NCBI GenBank assembly: GCA_041391505.1
Contig: JAWKNW010000005.1
Coordinates: forward strand, 124,001 to 188,000
Length of the DNA stretch: 64,000 bases
From: Rhodothermales bacterium
GTDB lineage: Bacteria > Bacteroidota > Rhodothermia > Rhodothermales > JAHQVL01
Direction: 5' to 3'
The position numbers and the translations under genes are program-made. Below, piece after piece: positions 9,982 to 18,102 of the stretch. The notes under the pieces were generated by a model. It saw nothing but the letters and a program-made list of their open reading frames with translations, was not told the DNA's origin and did not search any database. The first letter of the stretch is position 1. Every line of letters starts with the position of its first letter.

Positions 9982-10203
9982 GCGCCCTTCGGGCGCGGTC
10001 ACTGGTCATTGCGCCCTTCGGGCGCGGTCACTGGTCATTGCGCCCTTCGGGCGCGGTCACTGGTCATGGCGCCCTTTGGGCGCGGTCACTGGTCATGGCG
10101 CCCTTTGGGCGCGGTCGTTACGCCCTTTGGGCGCGGTCACTGGTCATGGCGCCCTTCGGGCGCGGTCGTTACGCCCTTTGGGCGCGGTCACTGGTCATTG
10201 GTC
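9982..10203. repeat. 29-bp palindromic tandem repeat field (GCGCCCTTCGGGCGC cores)
   Basis: About eight units follow the msrB stop. A full unit is 29 bp: the perfect palindrome GCGCCCTTCGGGCGC (or with TTTG in the loop) followed by GGTCACTGGTCAT plus T or G. Two units are shortened to about 23 bp, ending GGTCGTTA. Each core can form a 6-bp GC stem with a UUCG-type loop, an unusually stable tetraloop. There are no unique spacers, so it is not a CRISPR array. It sits between convergent msrB and hppD and could stop transcription on both strands. Confidence 0.9.
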
Positions 10204-10256
10204 ATCGGGCGCTGGTATAGTGAGCCAGCATGGAGCGACGCATTCGACCAATGACC

Positions 10257-10352
10257 GCGAGCGTAGCGAGCCATGTTCCTGAAGCCTAGTGCCCAGTGCC
10301 CAGTGACCAATGACAGCGAGCGTAGCGAGCCCTGACAGCTCGCGTAGCGAGC
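10257..10352. repeat. GCGAGCGTAGCGAGC palindromic repeats
   Basis: Three copies of a second palindromic unit adjoin the 29-bp field: GCGAGCGTAGCGAGCC at 10257 to 10272 and at 10316 to 10331, and the variant GCTCGCGTAGCGAGC at 10338 to 10352. Between them is a short degenerate CCCAGTGACCAATGAC stretch that resembles the reverse complement of the 29-bp unit's tail. With the preceding field this fills the 395 bp between msrB and hppD; no gene is seen there. Confidence 0.8.
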
Positions 10353-10364
10353 CCCGCCGGCCGT

Positions 10365-11501
10365 TCAGAGATTCCCCCTGAGCGCCTGTTCACGCTCGAT
10401 GGCTTCGAAGAGGGCCTTGAAGTTGCCTTTGCCGAACGAGCGGGCGCCTTTGCGCTGGATCAGTTCGTAAAAGACGGTCGGGCGGTCTTCCACGGGTTTG
10501 GTAAAGATCTGGAGCAGGTAGCCTTCATCGTCGCGGTCGACCAGGATGCCGAGGTCGCGGAGCGCGCCCAGGTTTTCGTCGATGGATCCCACGCGTTCCT
10601 GCAGGTCGTCGTAGTAGGTGGTCGGGACGTGCAGGAACTCGACGCCGCGGTTACGGAGTTCGGTGACGGTGTGCAGGATATCGTTCGTGGCGAGCGCCAC
10701 GTGCTGTGCGCCGGCGCCCTGGTAGAAATCGAGGTATTCCTCGATCTGGCTCTTCTTTTTCCCCTCCGCCGGCTCGTTGATCGGGAATTTGATCCGCTCG
10801 TTCCCATTCGACATCACCTTGGACATCAGTGCCGAATATTCGGTCGAAATGTCCTTGTCGTCGAAAGATACGAGCTGCTTGAAGCCCATCACGTGCCCGT
10901 AAAAGTCGACCATCCGGTTCATGTCCCCGAGATCGACGTTGCCGACGACGTGGTCGACGTACTCCAGTCCGATCGGGGCCGGCTTCCAGTACGGATTCTC
11001 GCGGGCCTCGAAGCCGGGCATGAACAGCCCCCGGTAGGCCTTGCGTTCCACAAATGTATGGATCGTGTCGCCATAGGCGGCGATGGACGCCGTGACGATA
11101 TGACCGTGTTCATCTTCGTCCACCGTGACCTCACGCACGGGAACGGCGCCCCGGCTCACCGTGGCTTCGAACGATTTCGCGGCGTCGTCCACCCAGAGGG
11201 CGATGTCCCGTATCCCGTCGCCGTGCCGATAGATGTGGTCGGCGATGAAATTGCCGGGGCGCAGCGGCGTCGTGAGGATGAGCCGGATCTTGCCCTGCTG
11301 GAGCAGATAGCTGGCCGTGGCCCGATAGCCGGTTTCGGGGCCCCGGTAGCCGATCAACTGGAAACCGAAGGCGCTCTGGTAATAATGAGCCGCCTGTTTC
11401 GCGTTGCCGACATAATATTCGACATAGTCCGTGCCGTTGATCGGCAAAAAATCCTCTTCGACGCCGGCCGTCGGTTCGTCCAGTACGGAATGGGTAGTCA
11501 T
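10365..11501 (-). CDS. hppD: 4-hydroxyphenylpyruvate dioxygenase
   Basis: 378 residues, the normal length. Converts 4-hydroxyphenylpyruvate to homogentisate in tyrosine degradation, an Fe(II) enzyme in the cytoplasm. It has the two vicinal-oxygen-chelate halves. The iron ligands are visible: His in EYVDHVVGN (about residue 184), His in GAQHVALATND (about 267) and Glu in VFYELIQRKG (about 348). The C-terminal GKGNFKALFEAIE segment is typical. It is divergent from a MarR-family gene across about 290 bp that contains a near-perfect inverted repeat, so local regulation by that protein is plausible. No other tyrosine-pathway gene is in the window. Confidence 0.96.
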   Translation of the reverse strand: MTTHSVLDEPTAGVEEDFLPINGTDYVEYYVGNAKQAAHYYQSAFGFQLIGYRGPETGYRATASYLLQQGKIRLILTTPLRPGNFIADHIYRHGDGIRDIALWVDDAAKSFEATVSRGAVPVREVTVDEDEHGHIVTASIAAYGDTIHTFVERKAYRGLFMPGFEARENPYWKPAPIGLEYVDHVVGNVDLGDMNRMVDFYGHVMGFKQLVSFDDKDISTEYSALMSKVMSNGNERIKFPINEPAEGKKKSQIEEYLDFYQGAGAQHVALATNDILHTVTELRNRGVEFLHVPTTYYDDLQERVGSIDENLGALRDLGILVDRDDEGYLLQIFTKPVEDRPTVFYELIQRKGARSFGKGNFKALFEAIEREQALRGNL

Positions 11502-11671
11502 GATGCTCGGGTTCTATCCTGGCGCGTAGCACAAGCTTCGGTGTTCGGGAAGCGCTTCCAACGGGAAGGGGTATGCGTACGCGTGGTTATCAAGGGATGC
11601 AGGGGCAACAACTATTCCTCGCCGGCCGGCCTCGCCTGGGGGCGATCTGGCATCGGGCCGGTTGGTGCTTA

Positions 11672-11689
11672 TAGTTGCTGTAGCAACTA
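11672..11689. promoter_or_regulatory. Candidate MarR operator between hppD and marR-like gene
   Basis: A perfect inverted repeat TAGTTGC-N4-GCAACTA (7-bp arms) lies in the divergent intergenic region, about 100 bp upstream of the MarR start and 170 bp upstream of hppD. A half-site-like AACAACTA occurs nearby at about 11610. The symmetry and spacing fit winged-helix MarR dimers. Function is inferred from position only. The rest of the 286-bp intergenic region shows no other clear feature. Confidence 0.5.
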
Positions 11690-11787
11690 ATCGGGAGCCA
11701 GGTTTGATCCCGAAACCGCCAAAGATTGCCCGCTTGCGGGCCGGCGCGTATCATCCAGCGTTCTTTTCCTACAGCGTGAATCGTACG

Positions 11788-12231
11788 ATGCTGGACTACG
11801 CGAATACGAAGAACTTCGGGGCGTACCTCGATCAGACCTACAAGATCATCAAACAACAGTACCAGCGTGCGTTCCGGCACGCCGGCATCGACATCACGCC
11901 CGAGCAATGGATCGTGCTGTCGAACCTGTACGAGAAAGACGGGCCCACCCAGAAAGACCTCGCCGGCCACAGCTTCAAGCACGCGGCGACGCTATCCCGC
12001 ATTGTCGACCTCCTCGGCCGCCGCGGCTTGCTAGAGCGACGGCCCGACGACGCCGATAAACGAAGTTACCGGATCTATCTCACCGATGCCGGCCGCGTCC
12101 TCGTAGAGCAGGCCTTCCCGGTCGTTCTCGAACTGCGCCGGGTGGGGTGGAAGGGGAACAGCGATGCCGACTACGAGCAGCTCGTGCGCATCCTGAACAC
12201 GGTTTGCGATAATTTCATGTCGGAAACCTGA
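11788..12231 (+). CDS. MarR family transcriptional regulator
   Basis: 147 residues from the ATG at 11788. The open frame extends further upstream, but that part is not MarR-like and overlaps the candidate operator. The winged-helix signature is clear: ITPEQWIVLSNLYEKDGPTQKDLA, then recognition-helix region KHAATLSRIVDLLGRRGLLERR, then the wing DDADKRSYRIYLTDAGR. The family acts as a dimeric repressor or activator responding to small aromatic ligands. Divergent hppD and the inverted repeat between them suggest control of tyrosine/aromatic catabolism, which is an inference. Confidence 0.9.
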   Translation: MLDYANTKNFGAYLDQTYKIIKQQYQRAFRHAGIDITPEQWIVLSNLYEKDGPTQKDLAGHSFKHAATLSRIVDLLGRRGLLERRPDDADKRSYRIYLTDAGRVLVEQAFPVVLELRRVGWKGNSDADYEQLVRILNTVCDNFMSET

Positions 12232-12336
12232 CCGTCGCCGGGCCCCGAATCGGATCAATCCGGTGCACCAAGAATACACCGCACACGCTATTTCGACGCC
12301 GGCCCCGAGCGTCGTGGTCTTCTCATCCTGTCGCGC

Positions 12337-12876
12337 ATGCAACTCTGGAGTGTCTTAAAACGTCGGTATTTGTTGGATCGGGCGTGGATGAAGGTCCGCG
12401 AAGATCATGTTCGGCTCCCCAACGGGCATGAGATCGAAGAATTTCACGTGGTCGAATACCCCAACTGGGCGGCTTCGGTGTGTCTCGATACCGAAGGGCA
12501 GCTGGTGATGGTGGAGCAATATCGCCACGGGATCGGGCGTTTTAGTCTTGAGCTGCCGGCCGGCGTCATCGAGCCGGACGAGGATCCGTTCGATGGGGCG
12601 CGGCGCGAACTCGTGGAAGAGACGGGGTATACGTCGGCTGACTGGACCTTTCTCGGGCGGTGCTCGACGGATCCGAGCAACCATTCGAACTATGCCTACC
12701 TGTACCTGGCCCGCGATGCCAGCCCTTCCGCCGAGCAGGCGCTCGATCAGGAGGAGATGATCCGCGTGCACCGCATGCCCGCCGGCGACCTCCTGGAGGC
12801 GATGATGGACGGAGAAATCGTGCACGGGATCCACATGACCGCGTTGCTCTGGGCGATGCAGCGCGGGTTGCTTTGA
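12337..12876 (+). CDS. Nudix hydrolase, ADP-ribose pyrophosphatase type
   Basis: 179 residues. The full Nudix box is present at about residues 76 to 98: G then five residues, E, seven residues, then REL-V-EE-T-GY (GVIEPDE ... RRELVEETGY). The preceding MVEQYRHGIGRFSLELPAG is typical of the NudF/ADP-ribose pyrophosphatase branch. It hydrolyses a nucleoside diphosphate linked to another moiety, probably ADP-ribose or an NDP-sugar, in the cytoplasm. It follows the MarR gene by about 105 bp on the same strand and may be in the same unit. Confidence 0.92.
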   Translation: MQLWSVLKRRYLLDRAWMKVREDHVRLPNGHEIEEFHVVEYPNWAASVCLDTEGQLVMVEQYRHGIGRFSLELPAGVIEPDEDPFDGARRELVEETGYTSADWTFLGRCSTDPSNHSNYAYLYLARDASPSAEQALDQEEMIRVHRMPAGDLLEAMMDGEIVHGIHMTALLWAMQRGLL

Positions 12877-12959
12877 AGCAATGGGGCGATTCGCCGCAAT
12901 CAGTGACTTACCTTACCGACATGCCCCCTGGCCGCCATACATCCACGCTGACAGACGCT

Positions 12960-12980
12960 CGATGCCCGATGCGCGATGCA
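12960..12980. repeat. Relic of the GGATGC-type heptad repeat
   Basis: Three imperfect heptads (CGATGCC, CGATGCG, CGATGCA) lie between the Nudix gene and the following lipoprotein gene. They match the unit of the larger arrays at 3401 to 3519 and 15630 to 15767 in length and core GATGC. It looks like a decayed copy. The 188-bp gap that contains it shows no gene. Confidence 0.5.
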
Positions 12981-13064
12981 GCAAATCGCCTCGGATCGAA
13001 TCCCGCGTCGGATGATCGGAGCGCGGGGGGGCCTGAGATCCGTACGTTAGGTACCCGGAATGCC

Positions 13065-14765
13065 GTGAAAAGGACGTTGATGCCGTTGTTAGGGTGGTTG
13101 GCATGCGGCCTCGTGGTTTTGGTCGGGATGCCAGGATGCGGGCCCGGGCACAACTATGTCATGGCCGATCTGCAGGTGGCCCGTTCGGGATGGGATTCCG
13201 TGCGGGTCACGCCGGTATTTGCCGAACGGACCCGCATGCGCGGCGACGAGCCGGTGGCCCCGGACAGCGTGGTGGTGTTTATGCTTGATGCCGCCTACGA
13301 CACGCTGTACGCCGGCCCGAACGTCCCGCTCTACATCCCCGATGCCGATCTCGGCAGCGAGGAACGCATCCTGATCGATGTGTGCGGGACGGTGCAGGAC
13401 TTTCTCGTGTGCGAACAGGCCTCGGTGCTGGCGTCTCCCAAACGCGTGCAGATCACGCCGGACCTCACGTACCCCCTCGAACAGGACGTGCAGCGCGGCA
13501 CCTACGAACTGCCCATCGTGCTCGAGCGACAGGTCTACGACACCGAAAACTGGGAGCCGATACGCCCGAAACGCAGCCTGCGAGGCCGCCTCAAGGCCTA
13601 TGTCGAAGGCCGGGAGAACGAGCCGGTGCAGGTCGCGTTCGCCCGCGAAAAGGGGAGCTTCGATCTGGGGCGCGACGCGAACTACCGCGACTTCAAGTTT
13701 GCGCTCGACTCGGAACTCCGCAATCGGCAGAGCGCCACCATCCGGTTTGACGTGTACCTGGATCTCGCCGGCATCGACGGCGCCATCGCGTCGCTCAGCC
13801 GCGCCGTGCGCGTGAAGACCAATGACGAGCGCCAGACGGAAGTCGGGCAGCTCGCCGAACGCGCCGCCGATCGCATCATTGAAATCATCGACCCGTTCGT
13901 CGACGACCGCAAGAGTGTTGCGTACGTCGACACCTGGCAGTTCAACGCGATACGCGGCATGTACACCGTGGAGATGGAGGTCAGCTGGAGCAGCACTACG
14001 TTCGTGCGCAGCGCCTACCGCATCCGCGGCACGCTCGAAGTGGCCGAGGATGGTTCGAGCGGCAGCTTCAAGCTGGCCGACGGCGATCGAAACGGCCTGC
14101 GCCGCTGGCAATCCCGGGTCAGCGGCGACCGGATCGACATCGGGGCGCTCTCCGTGGATCGCGTGCCCGTCATCGACGCCGGCTTATACGATGCCGTGGA
14201 GGGGTTGCTCATCATCGAGGCCGAGCACTTCGACGCCAACGAGCCGGCGCGGGGCCAGCTCTGGCAGAAGCGCACCGATATCGCCGGCTACCAGGGCGAA
14301 GGCGCCATGGTCGCCCTCCCGGATCACCGGCGGGTGATCGAGGCGCCCGACCGGCACGGAAGCCCGGAACTGGTGTACGGGGTGCGGTTCGATCGCGCCG
14401 GCACGTATTATGTCTGGCTGCGCGTCTGGGCGGAGGGGACCGACGACAACTCGGTGCACGTAGGGCTCGACGGCGTGGCGCAGCGCTCCGCGCTGCGGAT
14501 CGAGACGCAGCGGTACGATCGCTGGCAATGGACGGGAGACGTGCGCGGCCGGCGCAGCGCGGCGATGCTGGACGTGGACCGTCCCGGTATGCACACCTTG
14601 CACCTCTGGATGCGCGAGGACGGGTTGTACGTCGACCAGATCCTGCTCACCACCGATCCCCGTTTCGAGCCCGAAGACCGGGGGTATCTCGAAAGCGGGC
14701 GCGTCGAGCCGGAAGACCAGACCGTGGAAGCCGCCGTGGTGCCGTCGTTCAACGGCCGGCGCTGA
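13065..14765 (+). CDS. Exported lipoprotein with EAEH-type carbohydrate-binding module
   Basis: 566 residues from a GTG at 13065 that supplies the basic start (V/M-KRTL) of a lipoprotein signal peptide; an ATG at 13080 is the alternative. The lipobox is in VVLVGMPGC. The first 370 residues are unrecognised and contain a probable beta-rich region (EQDVQRGTYELPIVLER, RFDVYLDLAGID). The C-terminal 190 residues (from LLIIEAEHFDANEP) match the carbohydrate-binding-like module in the secreted glycosidase at 3534 to 6674, sharing EGAMVALPD, GTYYVWLR and VDQILLTTD. Probably an outer-surface glycan-binding protein. Its stop is back to back with that of the convergent TonB-like gene (shared TGATCA). 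Confidence 0.75.
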   Translation: MKRTLMPLLGWLACGLVVLVGMPGCGPGHNYVMADLQVARSGWDSVRVTPVFAERTRMRGDEPVAPDSVVVFMLDAAYDTLYAGPNVPLYIPDADLGSEERILIDVCGTVQDFLVCEQASVLASPKRVQITPDLTYPLEQDVQRGTYELPIVLERQVYDTENWEPIRPKRSLRGRLKAYVEGRENEPVQVAFAREKGSFDLGRDANYRDFKFALDSELRNRQSATIRFDVYLDLAGIDGAIASLSRAVRVKTNDERQTEVGQLAERAADRIIEIIDPFVDDRKSVAYVDTWQFNAIRGMYTVEMEVSWSSTTFVRSAYRIRGTLEVAEDGSSGSFKLADGDRNGLRRWQSRVSGDRIDIGALSVDRVPVIDAGLYDAVEGLLIIEAEHFDANEPARGQLWQKRTDIAGYQGEGAMVALPDHRRVIEAPDRHGSPELVYGVRFDRAGTYYVWLRVWAEGTDDNSVHVGLDGVAQRSALRIETQRYDRWQWTGDVRGRRSAAMLDVDRPGMHTLHLWMREDGLYVDQILLTTDPRFEPEDRGYLESGRVEPEDQTVEAAVVPSFNGRR

Positions 14766-15521
14766 TCAGGTCCCGGTATCGGTAGTGTCTGCCGGCCGAC
14801 CCTGCTGCAGGAGGCGGAATCGGATCGGAAGGCGCATCTTGACGCGGACCAGCTCGCCGTTCTGCCGGCCCGGAACGAACCGGGTCCCCCGGATGGCGCT
14901 CACCGCCACGGAATCGCACGCCGGATGGAGCGCCTGGAGCACCGTGATGTGGCTCGTCGTTCCATCTTCCTCCACCACGAATTCGATCACCGTGCGGCCC
15001 TGCGCGTTGTCCTTGAGCGCTTCGGCCGGATAGTGGATATTGAGATACAGCGCCCCGATGCCGCCCTCGATCTGGGGCGATTGATCGGCGAACTCCAGGA
15101 TCGGGCGCTGGGTCATGCGCTTGAGATCGACCGCGCGCGAAACGGGCTCCGGGATGATGGCTTCCGGCTCATCGCCCTTCGTATCCTCCTCCTTTTTCTC
15201 CGTCTCCTCGGCGTCCTCCGGCTCGGCGTCGAACGTCGTAATGAGTCCGCCCTCGATCTCCCGTTTCTCGATGATTTCCTCGGGAGCCGGCTGCAGCTCG
15301 ATGTCATTTCGATAGGACGCCGTGCGCCACCCCTGATAGGCTTCGCCCGGCGCCCAGGGGATGCGGAAGACGAGCGTCGTCACCAGCAGCGCCAGCGTCC
15401 ACCCGAGCGCCATGCGGAACGGGGCGTGGCCCATCAGCGTGGCGTCGCAGGGACGTTTGCCTTCGAGGCGGATTCGGGACACTATCTGGCGCGAAGCCGT
15501 GGGTGCGGGCATGGCCGGCAT
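14766..15521 (-). CDS. TonB-family energy transducer-like protein
   Basis: 251 residues. A single membrane segment (MALGWTLALLVTTLVF, about residues 37 to 52) is followed by an acidic/lysine-rich periplasmic linker (EDAEETEKKEEDTKGDEPE) and a TonB C-terminal domain (about 160 to 245) with the family pattern YPAEALKDNAQGRTVIEFVVEEDG and SAIRGTRFVPGRQNGELVRVKM. TonB proteins pass proton-motive force to outer-membrane receptors. No exbB, exbD or receptor is adjacent, so its partner is unknown. An alternative start nine bases in is possible. The upstream region holds a heptad repeat array. Confidence 0.85.
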   Translation of the reverse strand: MPAMPAPTASRQIVSRIRLEGKRPCDATLMGHAPFRMALGWTLALLVTTLVFRIPWAPGEAYQGWRTASYRNDIELQPAPEEIIEKREIEGGLITTFDAEPEDAEETEKKEEDTKGDEPEAIIPEPVSRAVDLKRMTQRPILEFADQSPQIEGGIGALYLNIHYPAEALKDNAQGRTVIEFVVEEDGTTSHITVLQALHPACDSVAVSAIRGTRFVPGRQNGELVRVKMRLPIRFRLLQQGRPADTTDTGT

Positions 15522-15629
15522 CGGGTTGGTCTATGCTGGAGACGAATCTCGGATCGAATTGTTGCCGGTAGCGAACTGTAAGGGTCGGGCCCGCGTTCAG
15601 GGCACATGGGGAGGGGGGATACGAGATAC

Positions 15630-15767
15630 GGGATGCAAGATGCAGGATCATCGATCCAGGGCAAAATTGCCGGCAAACATCCTGCATCTTGCATCCAACA
15701 TCTTGCATCCAACATCCTGCATCCTGCATCCAACATCCTGCATCTTGCATCCAACATCCCGCACCCA
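15630..15767. repeat. GGATGCN heptad array with long inverted end (second copy)
   Basis: A run of 7-bp units on the reverse strand sense (CATCCTG, CATCTTG, CATCCAA) spans 15678 to 15767, organised as near-identical 21-bp triplets. An inverted block GGATGCAAGATGCAGGAT at about 15631 to 15648 is complementary to the first units at 15679 to 15696, so an 18-bp stem with a 30-nt loop can form. It fills most of the 341 bp between the TonB-like gene and the following oxidoreductase; no gene is seen there. It is the same repeat family as at 3401 to 3519. Confidence 0.88.
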
Positions 15768-15862
15768 TCGATCGCCGCGCAAACCTGCGCCATGTCACGT
15801 GCCACGAACGCATCGTGACCGCCTCCTGACCTTAAAGGCTATTTTTTGGGACATTGGGTACC

Positions 15863-16849
15863 ATGAACGCGCTTTTCCTCGAAAAAAAGACGGACGGTAT
15901 GGACGCCCGGGTGCGCCCGGTGGCCGATGACGCGTGGCCCGCCGGCGACGTGACGGTGCGCATCGCCTACTCGTCCATCAACTACAAGGATGCGCTCGCC
16001 GTCACCGGGCGCGGCAAGATCGTGCGCGGCGCGTTTCCGTTTATCCCGGGGATCGACTTCGCCGGCGAGGTGATCGGTTCGGACGATCCGCGCTACCCCG
16101 TCGGCCGCGCCGTGATCGGCACCGGCTGGGGGATCGGCGAGGAGCGGTGGGGCGGTTACAGCCAGCTCCAGCGCGTGGAGGCCTCGATGCTGGTGCCGCT
16201 GCCCGAGGCCATGACGCCCTTCGAGGCCATGGCCGCCGGCACCGCCGGCCTCACGGCCATGTTATCCGCCCTCGCGCTCGAACGACACGGCGTGGCGCCG
16301 GATGCCGGCCCCATCGTCGTGACCGGGGCAACCGGCGGGGTGGGCAGCTTTTCCGTCCGCATCCTGTCGTCCCTCGGCTACGCCGTCACGGCCTCGACGG
16401 GCAAGGCGGACGCCGGACCCTACCTGCGCGATCTCGGCGCGGCGGAGGTCATCGGAAGAGACGAGCTGGGGCAGGGGCCTCGCCGGCCGCTCGATGCCGG
16501 GCGATGGGCCGGCGCGGTCGACTCGGTCGGCGGCAACACGCTCGCCGCGATCCTCAGCCAGACGGCGCGGCACGGCTGCGTGGCCGCGTGCGGCCTCGCC
16601 GGCGCGGCGGAGTTCTCCACGACGGTGTTCCCCTTCATCCTTCGCGGCGTCACCCTGCAGGGCATCGACTCGAATACCTGCACGTACGCCGATCGCGTGG
16701 AGGCCTGGGACCGTCTCAGCGCGTTGCCCCGCAGCGAAACGTTCGAGCGCCACCTCCAAACGGTGCCGCTTTCCGGCGTGCCGGCGGCCTGCGAGGCCCT
16801 GATGCGCGGAGGCGTGACGGGGCGATTTGTCGTAGACGTAAACGGCTGA
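15863..16849 (+). CDS. YhdH/YhfP (AcuI) family NADPH-dependent quinone oxidoreductase
   Basis: 328 residues from the ATG at 15863; a TTG nine bases earlier is less likely. Zinc-free medium-chain dehydrogenase/reductase. Landmarks are SSINYKDALAVTG near residue 40, PGIDFAGEVIGS, and the nucleotide-binding VVTGATGGVGSFS near residue 155. The branch-specific VDSVGGNTLAAI and CGLAGAAEF follow. AcuI enzymes reduce acrylyl-CoA with NADPH; YhdH homologues have broader enone reductase activity. It is 4 bp upstream of an FAD oxidoreductase gene and probably cotranscribed. Confidence 0.9.
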   Translation: MNALFLEKKTDGMDARVRPVADDAWPAGDVTVRIAYSSINYKDALAVTGRGKIVRGAFPFIPGIDFAGEVIGSDDPRYPVGRAVIGTGWGIGEERWGGYSQLQRVEASMLVPLPEAMTPFEAMAAGTAGLTAMLSALALERHGVAPDAGPIVVTGATGGVGSFSVRILSSLGYAVTASTGKADAGPYLRDLGAAEVIGRDELGQGPRRPLDAGRWAGAVDSVGGNTLAAILSQTARHGCVAACGLAGAAEFSTTVFPFILRGVTLQGIDSNTCTYADRVEAWDRLSALPRSETFERHLQTVPLSGVPAACEALMRGGVTGRFVVDVNG

Positions 16850-16853
16850 ACGC

Positions 16854-18029
16854 ATGGGCACGATCTCATTCTGGCAGCATCGCAACGCCGGCCCGGTCCA
16901 ATCCACCGACGTGGCGGTCGTCGGCGGCGGCATCGTCGGGGCCTCCACCGCTTACTGGCTGGGGCAGCTTCGCCCCTCCCTGCGCGTGGCCCTCGTCGAC
17001 GCCGGCGCCCTCGCCAGCGGGGCCAGCGGACGTAATGCCGGGTTTTTGCTCCAGGGTTCTGCCTCCGACTATGCCTCGGACATCGAGCGGTATGGAAACG
17101 ACGTCGCCGCCTATCTCTGGCGCATCTCCGGCGAGAATCGGGCATGGGTCGAACGCGCGTTCGACGGTGAACGGTTCGATCTGGCCCGGACGGGGAGCCT
17201 GACCGTCGCCGGCACGCCCGACGAGGCGGAGCGGCTCCTGCGCTCGGCGAACCTTCTCCGCGAGCAGGGCGAGCCGGTGCAGTTTCTCGATGCCGACGCG
17301 TTGCACCGGCGCATCCAGGCAAACGGGTTTTACGGGGGGATGTACGTGCCGACCGGCGGTACGGTCGACTCGGTTCGCCTCGTGCGCGCCATCGCCGGCG
17401 CGAGCGGCGCGAACCTGCTCGAGCATCGGCGGGTGGTGCGGGCGGACTGGGATGGGAGTCGGGTGTCGCTGGAAACGCCGGGCGGACGCATCGAGGCCGG
17501 CCAGACGGTGTTCGCGCTCAACGCGTACGGCCCCGGTCTTTTTCCCTGGATGAGCGCGTATGTGCGTCCGGTCCGCGCGCAGATGCTGGCCACCGCCCCG
17601 GTGCCCGTCTGGCTGAACGAGCCCGTCTATTCGCACGAAGGATTCTACTACATCCGCCAGATGCCCGACGGCCGGCTGCTGGTGGGCGGCGCGCGCCACC
17701 TGTTCGCCGACGTCGAGGTCGGTCTCGAGGACGCCGTCACGCCGGCGCTGCAACAGGCGCTCGTAGCGTATGTCGAGGCGCATTTTCCGGTGGCGGGCGC
17801 GCTGCGGGTGGAGCGGCCCTGGAGCGGCACGATGGGGTTTTCTCCGGATCATCTGCCCGTGATCGGCGCGGTGCCGGACATGCCGGGTTCCTTCTGGGCC
17901 GGCGGGCTGACGGGGCACGGCATGGGCTACGGCTTTCGCATCGGGCGGATGCTGGCCGAACGCGTCCTCGGGCTTCCCGCCGACGCGGAAGATCGCTATT
18001 TTGATGCGCGGCGTTTCGAAGGCGGCTGA
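16854..18029 (+). CDS. FAD-dependent amine/D-amino-acid oxidase family (DAO/DadA fold)
   Basis: 391 residues. N-terminal FAD-binding Rossmann motif VAVVGGGIVGASTAYWLG (about residues 22 to 39), then the flavin-contacting ASGASGRNAGFLLQG motif typical of gamma-glutamylputrescine oxidase- and DadA-like enzymes, and a C-terminal FAD motif HLPVIGAVPDMPGSFWAGGLTGHG. It oxidises an amine or amino acid with FAD. The exact substrate cannot be read from sequence. The gene follows the AcuI-type reductase by four bases and probably forms an operon with it and the beta-barrel gene after it. Confidence 0.88.
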   Translation: MGTISFWQHRNAGPVQSTDVAVVGGGIVGASTAYWLGQLRPSLRVALVDAGALASGASGRNAGFLLQGSASDYASDIERYGNDVAAYLWRISGENRAWVERAFDGERFDLARTGSLTVAGTPDEAERLLRSANLLREQGEPVQFLDADALHRRIQANGFYGGMYVPTGGTVDSVRLVRAIAGASGANLLEHRRVVRADWDGSRVSLETPGGRIEAGQTVFALNAYGPGLFPWMSAYVRPVRAQMLATAPVPVWLNEPVYSHEGFYYIRQMPDGRLLVGGARHLFADVEVGLEDAVTPALQQALVAYVEAHFPVAGALRVERPWSGTMGFSPDHLPVIGAVPDMPGSFWAGGLTGHGMGYGFRIGRMLAERVLGLPADAEDRYFDARRFEGG

Positions 18030-18102
18030 ATCCTCCGGCCTTCCCCTGCGTATCCGTCGCCATCCATCCACCCCACCCTCATTGCCACCACCGAACCCTC
18101 CC

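Noticed and set aside
9982..10203. CRISPR array
   Set aside because: The 29-bp units are directly adjacent without unique spacers and contain internal palindromes; no cas gene is nearby.
9887..10282. Open frames with repeating ARSLVIAPFGRGH-type peptides over the 29-bp repeat field
   Set aside because: They are translations of the DNA repeat, which has intergenic character and palindromic cores; no start or ribosome-binding context supports a gene.
15678..15767. CRISPR-like or coding tandem repeat
   Set aside because: The period is 7 bp with no spacers; open frames across it are simple repeat translations.
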